From an uncultured Oscillospiraceae bacterium (lineage in GTDB: Bacteria; Bacillota; Clostridia; Oscillospirales; Oscillospiraceae), in NCBI GenBank assembly GCA_910588105.1, contig CAJUQD010000013.1, positions 1 through 58,712 on the forward strand: a DNA stretch of 58,712 bases, in the 5' to 3' direction. The notes below the pieces were generated by a model. The model did not search any database. It was not told the origin of the DNA and saw only the letters and a list, made by a program, of their open reading frames with translations. The position numbers and the translations under genes are program-made. Positions 15,182-22,441 of this stretch are shown piece after piece. Position 1 is the stretch's first letter. Each line of letters starts with the position of its first letter.

Positions 15182-17071
15182 ATGAAAAAATGTTTTGCCC
15201 GTTTTGCCTGCGCCGTGCTGGCGCTGGCGCTGCTGGCCGCCCCCGCCTCCGCCCTCACGGTGCCCGAGGCGCTGGAGCTGCTGGAGGAGAGATACTATTT
15301 CGACATACCCGAGAGCGCCTATGAGGCGGGCAGCCTGGACGAGCTGTTTCAGCAGCTGGGCGACCCCTATACCTACTACATGAGCCGGGAGGAGTACGAG
15401 GCGTTCCTGGCCGATGTGGAGGGCGAGGTGAATCTGGTGGGCATCGGCGCGGTGATCCGCCTTACCCAGGAGGGGCTGCTGGTGGACAGTGTGGTGTCCG
15501 GCGGCAGCGCCCAGGAATCGGGCCTCCAGACCGGCGACCTGATTGTGGCGGTGGACGGTGTGTCCTGCGTCCCCGCCCAGCAGGGTCACCGGGAGCTGCT
15601 GGTGGGGGAGGAGGGCGCCACGGTGGAGGTATCCGTGCTCCGAAATGGGGAGACCAAGGAATATACCCTCACCCGCCGGGCGCTGCACATACCCAACACG
15701 GAGTTCAAGCTGCTGGAGGGCGGCGTGGGCTATATCGACTGCAACAGCTTTGGCACTGATACCGGCAAGGCCTTCCTCCGGGCGCTGGAGGAAAACGACG
15801 GCAAGGTGGACGCCTGGGTACTGGACCTGCGCAACAACGCCGGCGGCTACACCGACTCCGCCATGGAAATGCTGGAGGGTGTGAGCGGCCCCGGCCGCTA
15901 CTTCTACTACCAGGTGAAGGACGGCGGGGTGGGCGCCTTTGAGCGCACGGGGGGAGCGGTCAGCAAAAAGCCGCTGATCGTGCTGGTGAACGGCGAGAGC
16001 GCCAGCGCCTCCGAGGCCGTGGCCGCCGGCGTCCGGGATACCGGGCGGGGGGTTGTGATCGGCAGCCGCACCTTCGGCAAGGGCGTGGGCCAGAATATGC
16101 TGGACGAGACCACCGACCCGGAGTATTTTGACGGCGACGGACTGAAGGTGACCACAGCCCGGTTTTACACTGCGGGGGGGACCACCACCGACAGGATCGG
16201 CGTGATTCCCACCCTGCTGGTGGACGACGCCGATGTTGAGGCGGTGGTGGCGGCTCTCACCGGGGGCGGCAAAGAGACCTCCAACCTGTGCATCATGCCC
16301 GAGGCCCATCCCTTTTATGTGGACCCGGAGGCGGACAGCGAGGTGTTGGCCGCCCTGATGGAGGCCATCCCCCCCCAGGTGAGGGTGTATTACAGGGGCG
16401 GGGCCTTCCAGGAGTGCTCCGCCGCCGAGGCGGCGGCCAAGCTGGGGCTGGACTACGACAGCCGCTGGTTTGACGATGTGGCGGACAGCCGCTATGCCAG
16501 ATCCATCAATGCTATGGGCACCTACCGGCTGCTGGAGGGAACCGCCCCTGGCAGGTTCAGCCCCAAGGGGCAGCTCACCAGGGCCCAGCTGTGCGTTATG
16601 CTCTCCCGGGTGCTCAACGTGACCTGGAACGGCCCCAGCCGGTTTGACGACGTGGCCGGGGACGCGTGGTATTCCGGGGCGGTGAACGCTATGGCGGAGC
16701 TTGGGCTGGTGGAGGGCATGGGCGGCCGTCGCTTTGAGCCCGGCAGCCCCCTGACCCAGGAGCAGTTTTTGACCATTATGGGACGGATGGCCCGGTATCT
16801 CAACTTTGCCGTGGACAATTTCGGCGCGGTGTTTGAGGAGGAGGACGTGTCCCTGCCGATGTCCAAATGGCTGGAGCTGGAGCCCTTTTCCGACTGGGCC
16901 AGATCCGGCGTGGCCGTGCTGGCCTGGGGGCGGGAGTACGCCCTGGGCGAGCGGGCGGGGGACATGCTCTTTGCCCCGCTGGAGGAGATGACCCCCTCCG
17001 CCCCCATCCTCCGGGAGGAGGCCGCCGCCGGGATGTACGAGGTGCTGTGGGGGCTGGGCATTCTGCCCTGA
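15182..17071 (+). CDS. Secreted S41 (C-terminal processing-type) protease with SLH repeats
   Basis: A signal peptide (MKKCFARFACAVLALALLAAPASA) directs the 629-residue protein outside. A helical region and a PDZ domain follow (about 75-160, GIGAVIRLTQEGLLVDSVVSGG), then the S41 core with LRNNAGGYTDSAME, the catalytic Ser in GESASASEA (near 273) and the Lys in FGKG (near 300). After a linker, two S-layer-homology-like repeats are visible (about 428-480 and 488-545: WFDDVADSRYARSINAMG and RFDDVAGDAWYSGAVNAM), which would bind wall polymer. The closest concept is a CtpA-type protease held on the wall by SLH domains. The ATG at 15182 has AAAGGAGA 7 nt upstream. Confidence 0.9.
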   Translation: MKKCFARFACAVLALALLAAPASALTVPEALELLEERYYFDIPESAYEAGSLDELFQQLGDPYTYYMSREEYEAFLADVEGEVNLVGIGAVIRLTQEGLLVDSVVSGGSAQESGLQTGDLIVAVDGVSCVPAQQGHRELLVGEEGATVEVSVLRNGETKEYTLTRRALHIPNTEFKLLEGGVGYIDCNSFGTDTGKAFLRALEENDGKVDAWVLDLRNNAGGYTDSAMEMLEGVSGPGRYFYYQVKDGGVGAFERTGGAVSKKPLIVLVNGESASASEAVAAGVRDTGRGVVIGSRTFGKGVGQNMLDETTDPEYFDGDGLKVTTARFYTAGGTTTDRIGVIPTLLVDDADVEAVVAALTGGGKETSNLCIMPEAHPFYVDPEADSEVLAALMEAIPPQVRVYYRGGAFQECSAAEAAAKLGLDYDSRWFDDVADSRYARSINAMGTYRLLEGTAPGRFSPKGQLTRAQLCVMLSRVLNVTWNGPSRFDDVAGDAWYSGAVNAMAELGLVEGMGGRRFEPGSPLTQEQFLTIMGRMARYLNFAVDNFGAVFEEEDVSLPMSKWLELEPFSDWARSGVAVLAWGREYALGERAGDMLFAPLEEMTPSAPILREEAAAGMYEVLWGLGILP

Positions 17072-17089
17072 TAAGCCCCCGGGCGTGCC

Positions 17090-17120
17090 GGAAGCCAAGA
17101 CCGGGCAGGTCTTGGCTTCC
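17090..17120 (+). terminator. Terminator after the S41 protease gene
   Basis: A perfect 13-bp stem (17090-17102 with 17108-17120) with a 5-nt loop. The downstream T content is low, but the stem is strong. Confidence 0.65.
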
Positions 17121-17151
17121 TTGCACTACAAAAGAGAAAGGAGGCGGGCCC

Positions 17152-17739
17152 ATGCGCCTGCTGCTCCACATCTGCTGCGCCCCCTGTTCGGTGGCCTGCG
17201 TCAATATGCTGCGGGAGGAGGGGACGGAGCCCGCCGGGTTCTGGTATAACCCCAATATCCACCCATTTTTGGAGTATAAGGCCCGGCGGGACACCCTGCG
17301 GCAGTACGCCCAAGATATCGGCCTTGAGGTGCGGGAGGAGGACTTCTACGGTCTGCGGCCCTTTACCGCCGCCGTAGCCCAGGACTGCGGACATCGCTGC
17401 GGGTACTGCTATGCCTGCCGCCTGGAGCGCACCGCCCAATACGCCGCCGAAAACGGGTTTGGGCGCTTTTCCACCACGCTGCTGGTATCCCCCTATCAGA
17501 ACCGAGAGCTAATCTGCGCCACAGGGGCCCGGATGGGGGAGAAGTACGGGGTGGAGTTCGTTCCCTATGACTTCCGTCCCCGGTTCAAGGAGGGGCAGGA
17601 GGAGGCACGGGCGCTGGGGCTGTACATGCAGAAATACTGCGGGTGTGTGTACAGCGAGGAGGAGCGGTTTTCCAACCGCCGGAAGAAGGAGCTCCATAAG
17701 CTGCGCAAGGGGTCGGGAGGGGGGAAACCCCCATGCTGA
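17152..17739 (+). CDS. queH: Epoxyqueuosine reductase QueH
   Basis: Performs the last step of queuosine synthesis on tRNA wobble G34, replacing QueG. The family cysteine pattern is complete: HICCAPCS at the N-terminus, HRCGYCYACRLE near residue 82, the FSTTLLVSPYQN segment and KYCGC near the C-terminus, which together bind an iron-sulfur cluster and another metal. The length is 195 residues. The ATG at 17152 has AAAGGAGG upstream. It overlaps the next gene by 7 bp, so the two RNA-modification genes are translationally coupled. Confidence 0.94.
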   Translation: MRLLLHICCAPCSVACVNMLREEGTEPAGFWYNPNIHPFLEYKARRDTLRQYAQDIGLEVREEDFYGLRPFTAAVAQDCGHRCGYCYACRLERTAQYAAENGFGRFSTTLLVSPYQNRELICATGARMGEKYGVEFVPYDFRPRFKEGQEEARALGLYMQKYCGCVYSEEERFSNRRKKELHKLRKGSGGGKPPC

Positions 17740-19076
17740 AGGAGGGCGGGATCTACCCCGCCGTTATCGAGGGCTACGCCAGCGGCGGCGAGGGAGTGGC
17801 CCGGATTGAGGGGATAGCGGTGTTCGTCAGGGGCGCCCTTCGGGGGGAGCGGGCCGACGTGTTCATTGAGCACATCGGCCATAGCGCTGCCTGGGGGCGC
17901 GTGGAACGGCTGCGGCTGCCCTCCCCCGCCCGGGTGGAGCCGGACTGCCCCTATTTTGGCCGGTGCGGCGGCTGCCAGCTGCGCCACATGGCCTACGCCG
18001 AGGAGTTGGAGGCCAAGCGCCGGCGGGTAGAGGACGCCCTGCGGCGCATCGGCGGCGCAGACCTCCCGGTATCTGTGATCCACGGGGCGGAGCACACCCT
18101 GCGCTACCGCAATAAGGTGCAGTTCCCCGTGGCGCAGGGGGCGGTGGGCTACTACCAGGGGGGGACCCACCGGGTGGTGGACATCGCCGACTGCCTGCTC
18201 CAGCCGGGGGCGGATACCTTATACCGTGCGGCGTTCAAGGGGTGGATGGAGCGTTTCCGCATCCCCGCCTATGACGAGCGGACGGGCAAGGGGCTGGTGA
18301 GGCACCTGTTTTTGCGCACCAACGCCGCGGGGGAGGCGCTGTGCTGCGTGGTGGCCAATGGCAAAAAGCTGCCCCACGAGGGTGAGCTGGCAGAGGCGCT
18401 GCGCGCCGCCGCGCCCGGGCTGGCGGGGGTGGTGCTGTCGGTGAACACCCGGAAGACCAACGTGATTTTAGGGGAGGAGTACCACACACTCTGGGGCCGG
18501 GACTGGCTGGAGGAGGAGCTGTGCGGCCACGTATTCCGGCTGTCGGTGCCCTCCTTTTTCCAGGTGAACCGGGAGCAGACACAGGTGCTCTACCGCCGGG
18601 CGCTGGATTTTGCCGCCCTCACCGGCGGGGAAACGGTGGTGGAGCTGTACTGCGGAATCGGGACAATCAGCCTCACCCTGGCCGAGAGGGCCGGGCGGGT
18701 CATCGGGGTGGAGGTGGTACCCCTGGCGGTGGCGGACGCCAGGGAGAACGCCCGGCGCGGCGGTCTGGAGGACAAGGCCCGGTTTGAGTGCGGCGACGCC
18801 GCTGTGCTGGCCTCGCGATTGGAACGGGAGGGCGTGCGCCCGGACGTGGTGGTGGTGGACCCGCCTCGGAAGGGGCTGGCCCCCGGCGTGGCGGAAACCA
18901 TCGCCCGCATGGCCCCGGCGCGGGTGGTGTATGTCTCCTGCGACCCGGCCACCCTGGCCAGGGACGTGAAGCGGTTGGCGGCCCTGAGCTATGCCCCGGC
19001 CCGGGCAGAGGCGGTGGACCTGTTTCCGAGGACGACCCACGTGGAGACCGTTTGCCGCCTGGACAGGACTCCGTGA
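17733..19076 (+). CDS. 23S rRNA (uracil-5)-methyltransferase, RlmD/RlmC/TrmA family
   Basis: A SAM-dependent m5U methyltransferase. An N-terminal TRAM domain (about 1-60) is followed by the 4Fe-4S cysteines CPYFGRCGGC plus a fourth in VDIADCLLQ. The catalytic domain shows FFQVNREQTQVLY, the SAM motif VELYCGIGTISL, VVDPPRKGL, the nucleophile in YVSCDPATLARD and the general base in TTHVETVCRL. The 447-residue length fits the family. RlmD is the usual annotation, but in Firmicutes the target uridine (747 or 1939) cannot be read from sequence. Confidence 0.93.
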   Translation: MLKEGGIYPAVIEGYASGGEGVARIEGIAVFVRGALRGERADVFIEHIGHSAAWGRVERLRLPSPARVEPDCPYFGRCGGCQLRHMAYAEELEAKRRRVEDALRRIGGADLPVSVIHGAEHTLRYRNKVQFPVAQGAVGYYQGGTHRVVDIADCLLQPGADTLYRAAFKGWMERFRIPAYDERTGKGLVRHLFLRTNAAGEALCCVVANGKKLPHEGELAEALRAAAPGLAGVVLSVNTRKTNVILGEEYHTLWGRDWLEEELCGHVFRLSVPSFFQVNREQTQVLYRRALDFAALTGGETVVELYCGIGTISLTLAERAGRVIGVEVVPLAVADARENARRGGLEDKARFECGDAAVLASRLEREGVRPDVVVVDPPRKGLAPGVAETIARMAPARVVYVSCDPATLARDVKRLAALSYAPARAEAVDLFPRTTHVETVCRLDRTP

Positions 19077-19098
19077 CGGCCCGGTGCCGAAAAGCATG

Positions 19099-19132
19099 AA
19101 CGGCCCGCCCAATTTCCCTTGGGCGGGCCGTT
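19099..19132. terminator. Shared terminator between the methyltransferase and upp
   Basis: A 12-bp perfect stem (19099-19110 with 19121-19132) lies in the gap between convergent genes, with a pyrimidine-rich stretch on the plus side. Confidence 0.75.
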
Positions 19133-19138
19133 CTCTAT

Positions 19139-19771
19139 TTATTTCGTGCCGAAAATGCGGTCGCCGGCGTCCCCCAGGCCGGGGACGATATAGCTGTTCT
19201 CGTTGAGCCCCTGGTCCACCGCGCCGCAGTAGACGTCCACGTCGGGGTGTCTGGAGGTGACCACCTCAATGCCCTTGGGAGCGGCCACCAGCACCATCAG
19301 CTTGATGTTTTTGCAGCCGTAGCCCTTCATGATCTGGATGGCCGCGTCGGCGCTGCCGCCGGTGGCCAGCATGGGGTCCACGATGAGCACGTCCCGCTCC
19401 GCCACGTCCCGGGGCATTTTGCAGAAATACTGCACCGGCTCCATGGTCTCCTCGTTGCGGTACATGCCCAGATGGCCCACCCGGGCGGAGGGCACCATGC
19501 GTAAAACGCCGTCCACAAGGCCAAGGCCCGCCCGGAGTATGGGCACCACGGCGAACTTTTTGCCCTTCAGGGTGGGGGCCTCCATCCTGCAGATGGGTGT
19601 TTCGATCTCCTTGGTGGTGAGGGGGAGGTCCCGGGTGGCCTCGTAGGTCAGCAGCATGCCGATCTCGGACACGATCTCCCGGAAGTCCTTGGTGGAGGTC
19701 TCCTTATCCCGGAGGATGGTCAGCTTGTGGGACAGGAGGGGATGGTTTACCACGTGTACTTTGTCGTTCAT
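19139..19771 (-). CDS. upp: Uracil phosphoribosyltransferase
   Basis: Salvages uracil to UMP using PRPP. The PRPP loop reads VLIVDPMLATGGSADAAI, and the N-terminal stretch NHPLLSHKLTILRDKETSTKDFRE, cited here only in part (HKLTILRDKETS), and the C-terminal YIVPGLGDAGDRIFGT match the family closely. At 210 residues it is full length. Its own promoter lies at 19844-19872. Confidence 0.96.
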   Translation of the reverse strand: MNDKVHVVNHPLLSHKLTILRDKETSTKDFREIVSEIGMLLTYEATRDLPLTTKEIETPICRMEAPTLKGKKFAVVPILRAGLGLVDGVLRMVPSARVGHLGMYRNEETMEPVQYFCKMPRDVAERDVLIVDPMLATGGSADAAIQIMKGYGCKNIKLMVLVAAPKGIEVVTSRHPDVDVYCGAVDQGLNENSYIVPGLGDAGDRIFGTK

Positions 19772-19843
19772 CTTGGCAGCTCTCCTTTGTATGGTCTGAA
19801 TTCCTACGCGCCCGGCGCCGGGGACGGATTTTTACCATATGGT

Positions 19844-19872
19844 AGTATACCACAGCGCAGGCCGCTTGCCAA
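19844..19872 (-). promoter_or_regulatory. upp promoter
   Basis: Minus strand TTGGCA (19872-19867), 17-bp spacer, TATACT (19849-19844) with extended TGg. Confidence 0.7.
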
Positions 19873-19947
19873 TGGGCAATCGGAGTTTTTTCACGTCCTG
19901 CGGCCCGGCCGCCTGTCCGCAGGGCTGCGCCATCCGTCCCCCTTTGC

Positions 19948-19976
19948 TGGACAAGAGGGGGCGAAGCGGGTATACT
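19948..19976 (+). promoter_or_regulatory. Promoter of the LytTR operon
   Basis: TGGACA (19948-19953), 17-bp spacer, TATACT (19971-19976). The -10 ends only 24 nt before the GTG start. Confidence 0.65.
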
Positions 19977-20000
19977 GGAAGCGGACAAGGGGGGAACGCC

Positions 20001-20444
20001 GTGAAGGTGGAAATTCAGATCGACCCGGAGCTGGAGGAGCCCGTCCTTGTTCTGCGCGTCCCCGCTCCCACCGAGGAGGCGGAGCAGCTGGCCGCCCGGC
20101 TGCGGGGGGAGGCCCCGCCCCAGCCCTTCACCGTCTATGACGGGCGGGAGGCGGTGCGGGTGAGCCGCTCCAAGGTGCTGCGCTTCTTCGCCGAGGATAA
20201 GGGCGTTTTCTGTCAGACGGGCAAAGGGGTCTTTGCCGTCCGCCAGCGGCTGTACGAGCTGGAGGAGGCGCTGACGGGGACAAAATTCGTCCGGGTGTCC
20301 AACTCGGAGATCGTCAACCTGGACCGGGTGACGGGGCTGGACCTGACGTTGGCCGGAACCATCAAAATGACGCTGGAGGGCGGAACGGTGTGCTGGGTTT
20401 CCCGGCGGTACGTGAAGAAGATCAAGCAGGCGCTGGAATTGTGA
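20001..20444 (+). CDS. LytTR-domain DNA-binding regulator
   Basis: The C-terminal 90 residues are a LytTR DNA-binding domain: VYDGREAVRVSRSKVLRFFAE, then VRQRLYELEEAL, FVRVSNSEIVNLDRV and WVSRRYVKKIKQAL. The N-terminal 45 residues replace a response-regulator domain, so there is no phosphoryl acceptor. The GTG at 20001 (147 aa) is chosen because AAGGGGGGA lies about 6 nt upstream and the promoter sits just before it. The next gene encodes a DUF3021-like membrane protein; LytTR-DUF3021 pairs are common in Firmicutes and the membrane partner probably restrains the regulator. Autoregulation is likely. Confidence 0.88.
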   Translation: MKVEIQIDPELEEPVLVLRVPAPTEEAEQLAARLRGEAPPQPFTVYDGREAVRVSRSKVLRFFAEDKGVFCQTGKGVFAVRQRLYELEEALTGTKFVRVSNSEIVNLDRVTGLDLTLAGTIKMTLEGGTVCWVSRRYVKKIKQALEL

Positions 20445-20448
20445 GAAG

Positions 20449-20487
20449 CGCCGCGAAGCGGCCAAGCGTCCTGGCCGCTTCGCGGCG
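20449..20487 (+). other. Strong hairpin between the LytTR gene and its membrane partner
   Basis: A 16-bp perfect stem (20449-20464 with 20472-20487) and 7-nt loop lie immediately after the LytTR stop. No T-run follows, so it more likely stabilises or processes the transcript than ends it. Confidence 0.6.
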
Positions 20488-20509
20488 TGACGACAAGGAG
20501 GGACAACCC

Positions 20510-21349
20510 ATGACCGACACAGAAAAGCAATGGCTCCCCCGGGCGCTGGCAGGCGGGATTGCCGGGGTGGCCCTGCTGCTGGCCTTTGAGTATGTCTGGG
20601 ACGCCATGCCGTGGACGGGGCATGTCTGGAATTTTGGAAACCCGTTCCAGGTCTGGAAGGACTGGTTTCAGGACGCGGACTTCCTGCCGTTCCCGTGGGC
20701 CAATGTGTGCCTGTGCTTCCTGATGGGGGCGGAGGTGGGGGCCGCCACCCTGCCCTTTGCCGACAGCGGGGGTGAGCTGGTGGTCCGCTCCCTGGTTCAC
20801 TACGCCGCCACCGCCGCCACGGTGTCGGTGTGGGCGGCGCTGAATTTTGGGTGGCGCGGGACGCTGCCTTCTTTCCTCGTCCCCCTGACGCTGATATACG
20901 TCCTGGTGTGGCTGGGCCGCTGGGTGGGGTGGTACGCCGAGGTGGCCGCCATCCGGGAAAAGCTGGGGCTGGCCGCCGGCCCGTCCCTGTTCCACTGGAG
21001 GGAGACCCTGCCCTATCTGGGCTTTGCCCTCCTGCTCTGCGGCCTGCTGCCCTTTGTCCTGCGGATGTTCGACGCCCCCGATGTGCCGGTGCTGGTGGGC
21101 CTGCTGCTGCCCTACCTGCTGCTGCCGGCGGGGGGCTTCGCGTCCGGGTTTTCCCTGGGGCGGCGGCAGGGGTTTTGTCCCCTGTACCCCCTGGCCTGCG
21201 CCCTGTTCTACCTGCCCGCGGTGTTTTTGCTGATGAACTCCAGCGCCCTGTTCCACTGTGCTATCGTATTGTGCGCAGCCCTGGCGGGCAATCTGGCCGG
21301 GGCGGCCCGGTATCGGATGAAGCAGAAAAGGGGGGCGGACACGCCGTGA
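20510..21349 (+). CDS. DUF3021-like membrane protein
   Basis: A 279-residue polytopic protein with about eight hydrophobic helices. The first half (ALAGGIAGVALLLAFEYVW to about residue 150) has the DUF3021 look; the second half repeats a four-helix unit, so the protein is about double the usual DUF3021 length (around 140). The AAGGAGGG site and ATG at 20510 are clear. Its stop overlaps the GTG of the next micro-ORF. The likely role is membrane control of the LytTR regulator, by analogy. Confidence 0.75.
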   Translation: MTDTEKQWLPRALAGGIAGVALLLAFEYVWDAMPWTGHVWNFGNPFQVWKDWFQDADFLPFPWANVCLCFLMGAEVGAATLPFADSGGELVVRSLVHYAATAATVSVWAALNFGWRGTLPSFLVPLTLIYVLVWLGRWVGWYAEVAAIREKLGLAAGPSLFHWRETLPYLGFALLLCGLLPFVLRMFDAPDVPVLVGLLLPYLLLPAGGFASGFSLGRRQGFCPLYPLACALFYLPAVFLLMNSSALFHCAIVLCAALAGNLAGAARYRMKQKRGADTP

Positions 21350-21450
21350 TCCGGCCTGCTTTTGCCGCCCTGGTTCTAGCGGGTTGGGGGCTGGGATGGC
21401 TTCGCTACAAAATACAGAGCCGGAGGAACGGCAAATGTCCTGGACCATGA
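21346..21450 (+). CDS. 34-aa membrane micro-protein (truncated paralogue of the next gene)
   Basis: A GTG at 21346 overlaps the preceding stop (GTGA) and encodes a hydrophobic peptide ending in AGWGLGWLRYKIQSRRN. The motif GWGLGWxxYKxQxRR recurs at the C-terminus of the following 100-aa protein. It could be a translated micro-protein or a decayed duplicate; the start has only a G-run as ribosome site. Confidence 0.4.
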   Translation: MIRPAFAALVLAGWGLGWLRYKIQSRRNGKCPGP

Positions 21451-21737
21451 TTATGCTCGTGCTTTCGGCCACGGTGCTTTTTTGGATGGGCGTGGCTGTC
21501 CTGGCCGCCCTTGTGGTGCAGCTCATCATCCTGAGCCTGACGCAGCGCCGCCTGCGGCTGCTGCGGTGGGCGCCGCTGACGGTTCCCGCGCTGCTGCTGT
21601 GGTGCGCCGGCCTGACGGGCTCCGTCCTTGGGCTGGGGGCGGCGGGGGCGCTTCTGCTGGGCTGGGGGCTGGGGTGGGCTTTGTACAAATTCCAAAAGCG
21701 GAGGGAAAGCCATGAAAAAACAGACCCGGATCTATAA
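21435..21737 (+). CDS. Small membrane protein, 100 aa
   Basis: Unrecognised family. About three hydrophobic helices (roughly 3-30, 45-65, 68-85) end in a basic tail with GWGLGWALYKFQKRR. GGAGG lies 8 nt before the ATG at 21435. The gene overlaps both the micro-ORF before it (16 bp) and the next gene (26 bp), so it belongs to the LytTR-DUF3021 operon. Confidence 0.75.
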   Translation: MSWTMIMLVLSATVLFWMGVAVLAALVVQLIILSLTQRRLRLLRWAPLTVPALLLWCAGLTGSVLGLGAAGALLLGWGLGWALYKFQKRRESHEKTDPDL

Positions 21738-22230
21738 TATCCTCCTGCCCATCTGGCTGTTGTTCCTGTTTCCCCAGATCCTGGCGTTCATCATCCCCGG
21801 CAACCTCGCCATCGACTGCGTGGTGCTTGCCCTCACCCTGCTGGCGCTGAAGCATCCCCAGAAAAAGGCGGTGGTGAAGAAGCTGTGGTGGAAGTTCTGG
21901 CTGCTGGGCTTCGCCGCCGACGCCGTGGGGGTGGGATGGATGCTGCTGGGATGGTATGTGCCCTTCCTGACAGGGCAGATGGACACCCCCTTCGGGGCTT
22001 TCTGGGAGGACGCCATGCTGTCCGCCCACATGCTCAACCCCTGGACCCACCCGCTGACCTTCGCCTGGTCGCTGGCGGGAGTGGCCGCCGCAGGGGTGTG
22101 CATCTACTTCTTCGACAAGCGGGCCATGCGCTCCTGTGAGCTGCTCACCAAAAGGGAGAGGCACGTCATCGCCCTGACCATGGCCCTCGTTACCGCGCCG
22201 TGGCTGTTCCTGGTTCCCACCCACCTGTAA
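21712..22230 (+). CDS. Polytopic membrane protein, 172 aa
   Basis: Unrecognised. About five hydrophobic helices are separated by basic loops (LKHPQKKAVVKKLWWK). The ATG at 21712 has GGAGGGAAAG upstream and lies within the previous gene. It is the last gene of the LytTR operon and is followed by a clean terminator. A membrane-stress or bacteriocin-immunity role would fit LytTR control, but nothing in the sequence proves it. Confidence 0.75.
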   Translation: MKKQTRIYNILLPIWLLFLFPQILAFIIPGNLAIDCVVLALTLLALKHPQKKAVVKKLWWKFWLLGFAADAVGVGWMLLGWYVPFLTGQMDTPFGAFWEDAMLSAHMLNPWTHPLTFAWSLAGVAAAGVCIYFFDKRAMRSCELLTKRERHVIALTMALVTAPWLFLVPTHL

Positions 22231-22257
22231 AAAGAGGGGCATTCGCCCCTCTTTTTT
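22229..22257 (+). terminator. Terminator of the LytTR operon
   Basis: A 12-bp stem including the A5/T5 pairs, 4-nt loop, and T6 run, starting at the stop codon. Confidence 0.9.
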
Positions 22258-22267
22258 GTGTGCGCTC

Positions 22268-22295
22268 TTGCAAATCCCGGAAAAAATGATATACT
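22268..22295 (+). promoter_or_regulatory. asnS promoter
   Basis: TTGCAA (22268-22273), 16-bp spacer, TATACT (22290-22295) with an extended TGa. It leaves a leader of about 140 nt before asnS. Confidence 0.7.
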
Positions 22296-22310
22296 AATGG
22301 CACGCTTTAA

Positions 22311-22409
22311 CCCCGCCCCTGGCGGGGCCGGGGAATCCCTGATTGGGTGTCCCCTCCCCGCCGGGGGCGGGGAGGGGACACTGGTAAGCACGCCCCCGGG
22401 GTCAGGGAT
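22311..22409 (+). promoter_or_regulatory. Structured 5' leader of asnS
   Basis: Three helices can be drawn: a 7-bp hairpin (22311-22317 with 22321-22327); an 8-bp long-range helix ATCCCTGA/TCAGGGAT (22335-22342 with 22402-22409); and inside it a 16-bp perfect hairpin with a 3-nt loop (22347-22362 with 22366-22381). I do not see T-box landmarks such as a specifier loop or the TGGNACCGCG antiterminator, nor a T-run terminator. Its role is unknown. Confidence 0.55.
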
Positions 22410-22441
22410 GCCCCAGACTATCAGGAATTGAGGGAACGAAT

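Noticed and set aside
22296..22441. T-box riboswitch upstream of asnS
   Set aside because: No AGTA-like or specifier-loop landmarks, no antiterminator core and no T-run terminator could be found; only strong GC-rich helices are present.
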